A program made the translations under genes and the position numbers. From positions 1 through 9,274 of the forward strand of contig JBKHXN010000040.1 of NCBI GenBank assembly GCA_046565985.1: a DNA stretch of 9,274 nucleotides, read 5' to 3'. Below are positions 8,277 to 9,274 of this stretch, piece by piece. Source of the stretch: Polycyclovorans sp046565985. GTDB lineage: Bacteria > Pseudomonadota > Gammaproteobacteria > Nevskiales > Nevskiaceae. The notes under the pieces were generated by a model, which ran no database searches, was not told the origin of the DNA, and saw nothing but the letters and a program-made list of their open reading frames with translations. Each line of letters opens with the position of its first letter. The first letter of the stretch is position 1.

Positions 8277-8289
8277 GAGAGGGCGTGTC

Positions 8290-9105
8290 GTGAGAATCCT
8301 GCTGAGCCTGCTGCTGGCGTGCCTCCCGGTGCAGATGGCGCTGGCTGCGCCCAAGGCGGAGCCGTGGCCGCGCTGGGAGCGGCACGACGCGGCCTCCACA
8401 CGGCAGCTGGATCACTCCGCATGGGATGAATTTCTGCAGCGCTACGTGCGCCCCGCACCGGACGGCCTGCACCGCCTCGCCTACGGTGCGGTGACGCCCC
8501 CCGCGCGCGCGCAGCTCCAGGCCTACCTGCAGCAGCTGCAGGCGGTGCCGGTCTCGCAACTCAACCGGGCCGAGCAGCGCGCCTACTGGATCAACCTGTA
8601 CAACGCGCAGACCGTGGAGACGGTGCTGGCGCACTACCCGGTTGCCAGCATCCTGAAGATCAACACCTCGCCGGGCCTGCTGGCGCGCGGGCCCTGGGGC
8701 GACCGGGCGCTGCGCGTGGAGGGCGAGCGGCTGTCGCTGGATGACATCGAGCACCGCATCCTGCGCCCCGTCTGGCGGGATCCGCTGATCCACTACGGGG
8801 TCAATTGCGCCTCGGTGGGCTGTCCCAATCTGGCCGCTCGTGCCTATACCGCGGCCAACAGCGCGGCCCTGCTCGAAGCCGGGGCACGCGACTTCATCAA
8901 CCATCCGCGCGGCGCGCGGGTCCGCGAAGGCCGGCTGGAGGTATCCAGCCTCTACGTCTGGTTCAAGGCCGATTTTGGCGGCGACGACGCCGGCGTGATC
9001 GCGCATCTGAGACGTTACGCGGCGCCGGCGCTGGCGGCCCGGCTCGATGGCATCGGCCGCATCAGCGGCCACGACTACGACTGGTCGCTCAACGACACGC
9101 CCTGA
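8290..9105 (+). CDS. Exported DUF547-domain protein
   Basis: This is a 271-residue secreted or periplasmic protein of unknown function carrying a DUF547 domain. Residues 1-19 form a signal peptide (RILLSLLLACLPVQMALA) with a signal peptidase I site ALA before A20. The early LLAC is too close to the N-terminus to be a convincing lipobox. DUF547 hallmarks are RAYWINLYNAQT (97-108), DDIEHRILRPVW (151-162), HYGVNCASVGCPNL (168-181) with C173 and C178, and the terminal YDWSLND (263-269). The family is widespread and uncharacterised; a papain-like or transglutaminase-like fold has been suggested for it. The GTG at 8290 is preferred because GAGAGGG lies six bases upstream. Another in-frame GTG at 8269 would overlap the hydrolase by 8 nt but has a poor ribosome site. 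It is probably co-transcribed with the hydrolase. Confidence 0.9.
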   Translation: MRILLSLLLACLPVQMALAAPKAEPWPRWERHDAASTRQLDHSAWDEFLQRYVRPAPDGLHRLAYGAVTPPARAQLQAYLQQLQAVPVSQLNRAEQRAYWINLYNAQTVETVLAHYPVASILKINTSPGLLARGPWGDRALRVEGERLSLDDIEHRILRPVWRDPLIHYGVNCASVGCPNLAARAYTAANSAALLEAGARDFINHPRGARVREGRLEVSSLYVWFKADFGGDDAGVIAHLRRYAAPALAARLDGIGRISGHDYDWSLNDTP

Positions 9106-9155
9106 GGCCTGACGGCCGGGCGAGGAGCTTGAGGTTTGCGGCACCCAAGGCCGCT

Positions 9156-9274
9156 GTCATGCCCGCGCACGAGAGGAATCCATCTCCTTGCCCCGCCTTC
9201 ACTCCCTCAGCACCACCCGCAGTCTCCTCCCGGCATGGATCCCCGCCGGACGCATGGTCCGGCGCACGGGGATG
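9156..9274 (-). repeat. Repeat unit 8, inverted copy, cut by window edge
   Basis: Read on the minus strand, this is the same element as in the left array. It has the long leading hairpin (arms 9245-9251 and 9257-9263) and the conserved core with GCTGAGGGAGTGAAGGCGGG. The trailing hairpin is decayed: one arm matches the GCCCGC type and the other reads as a damaged ATTCC type, so only a few pairs remain. The last bases of the unit lie beyond the window. It lies 50 bp downstream of the DUF547 gene, where no clear intrinsic terminator is seen. Confidence 0.87.

Noticed and set aside
7212..8399. A minus-strand open frame of 395 codons antisense to the hydrolase
   Set aside because: The plus-strand frame has a complete catalytic triad. 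The antisense frame shows no domain and crosses into the next gene.
9138..9154. A small hairpin (GCGGC/GCCGC) as terminator of the DUF547 gene
   Set aside because: It has only five pairs with a 7-nt loop and no T run, so it is too weak to call.

Overview
The window is GC-rich bacterial chromosome, most consistent with a gammaproteobacterium. That placement rests on overall codon use, an inner-membrane/periplasm gene set and proteobacterial REP-like repeats. No rRNA, tRNA or phylogenetic marker is present, so it is an inference and I do not name a genus. I see no CRISPR array, integrase, transposase or plasmid origin.

Layout: (1) Positions 7-43 hold a perfect 17-bp stem, apparently a bidirectional terminator for a gene lying to the left. 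(2) Positions 107-938 carry no believable gene. They hold a tandem array of seven REP/MITE-like elements (five complete, two truncated), all in the same orientation. Each complete unit is a leading hairpin, a purine-rich core of about 50 bp and a trailing hairpin. The leading hairpin alternates strictly between a long and a short form, and the trailing hairpin shows compensatory base changes. (3) Positions 978-1877 (+) encode a TIGR01777/YfcH-type nucleotide-sugar-epimerase-like protein. (4) Positions 1867-7181 (-) hold five genes whose ends all overlap by 4-10 nt. In transcription order they are glycerol kinase (glpK), flavin-containing monooxygenase, TauE/SafE permease, BASS-family transporter and an extended-SDR epimerase. 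(5) Positions 7182-7319 form a divergent control region. (6) On the + strand follow a monoglyceride-lipase-like alpha/beta hydrolase (7320-8276) and an exported DUF547 protein (8290-9105). (7) Positions 9156-9274 hold an eighth repeat copy, inverted relative to the array and cut by the window edge.

Functional reading: the lipase-like hydrolase and the glycerol kinase diverge from a shared 138-bp region. Together they make a plausible acylglycerol -> glycerol -> glycerol-3-phosphate route. The kinase keeps the glycerol-binding residues but lacks the recognisable fructose-1,6-bisphosphate loop and the HPr-phosphorylated histidine. The four genes behind glpK (FAD/NADPH oxygenase, two putative carriers, an NAD-dependent SDR) are translationally coupled to it, so they probably act in one process. 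The substrate cannot be read from the sequence. The most unusual features are the structured repeat array and this compact operon of unknown purpose.
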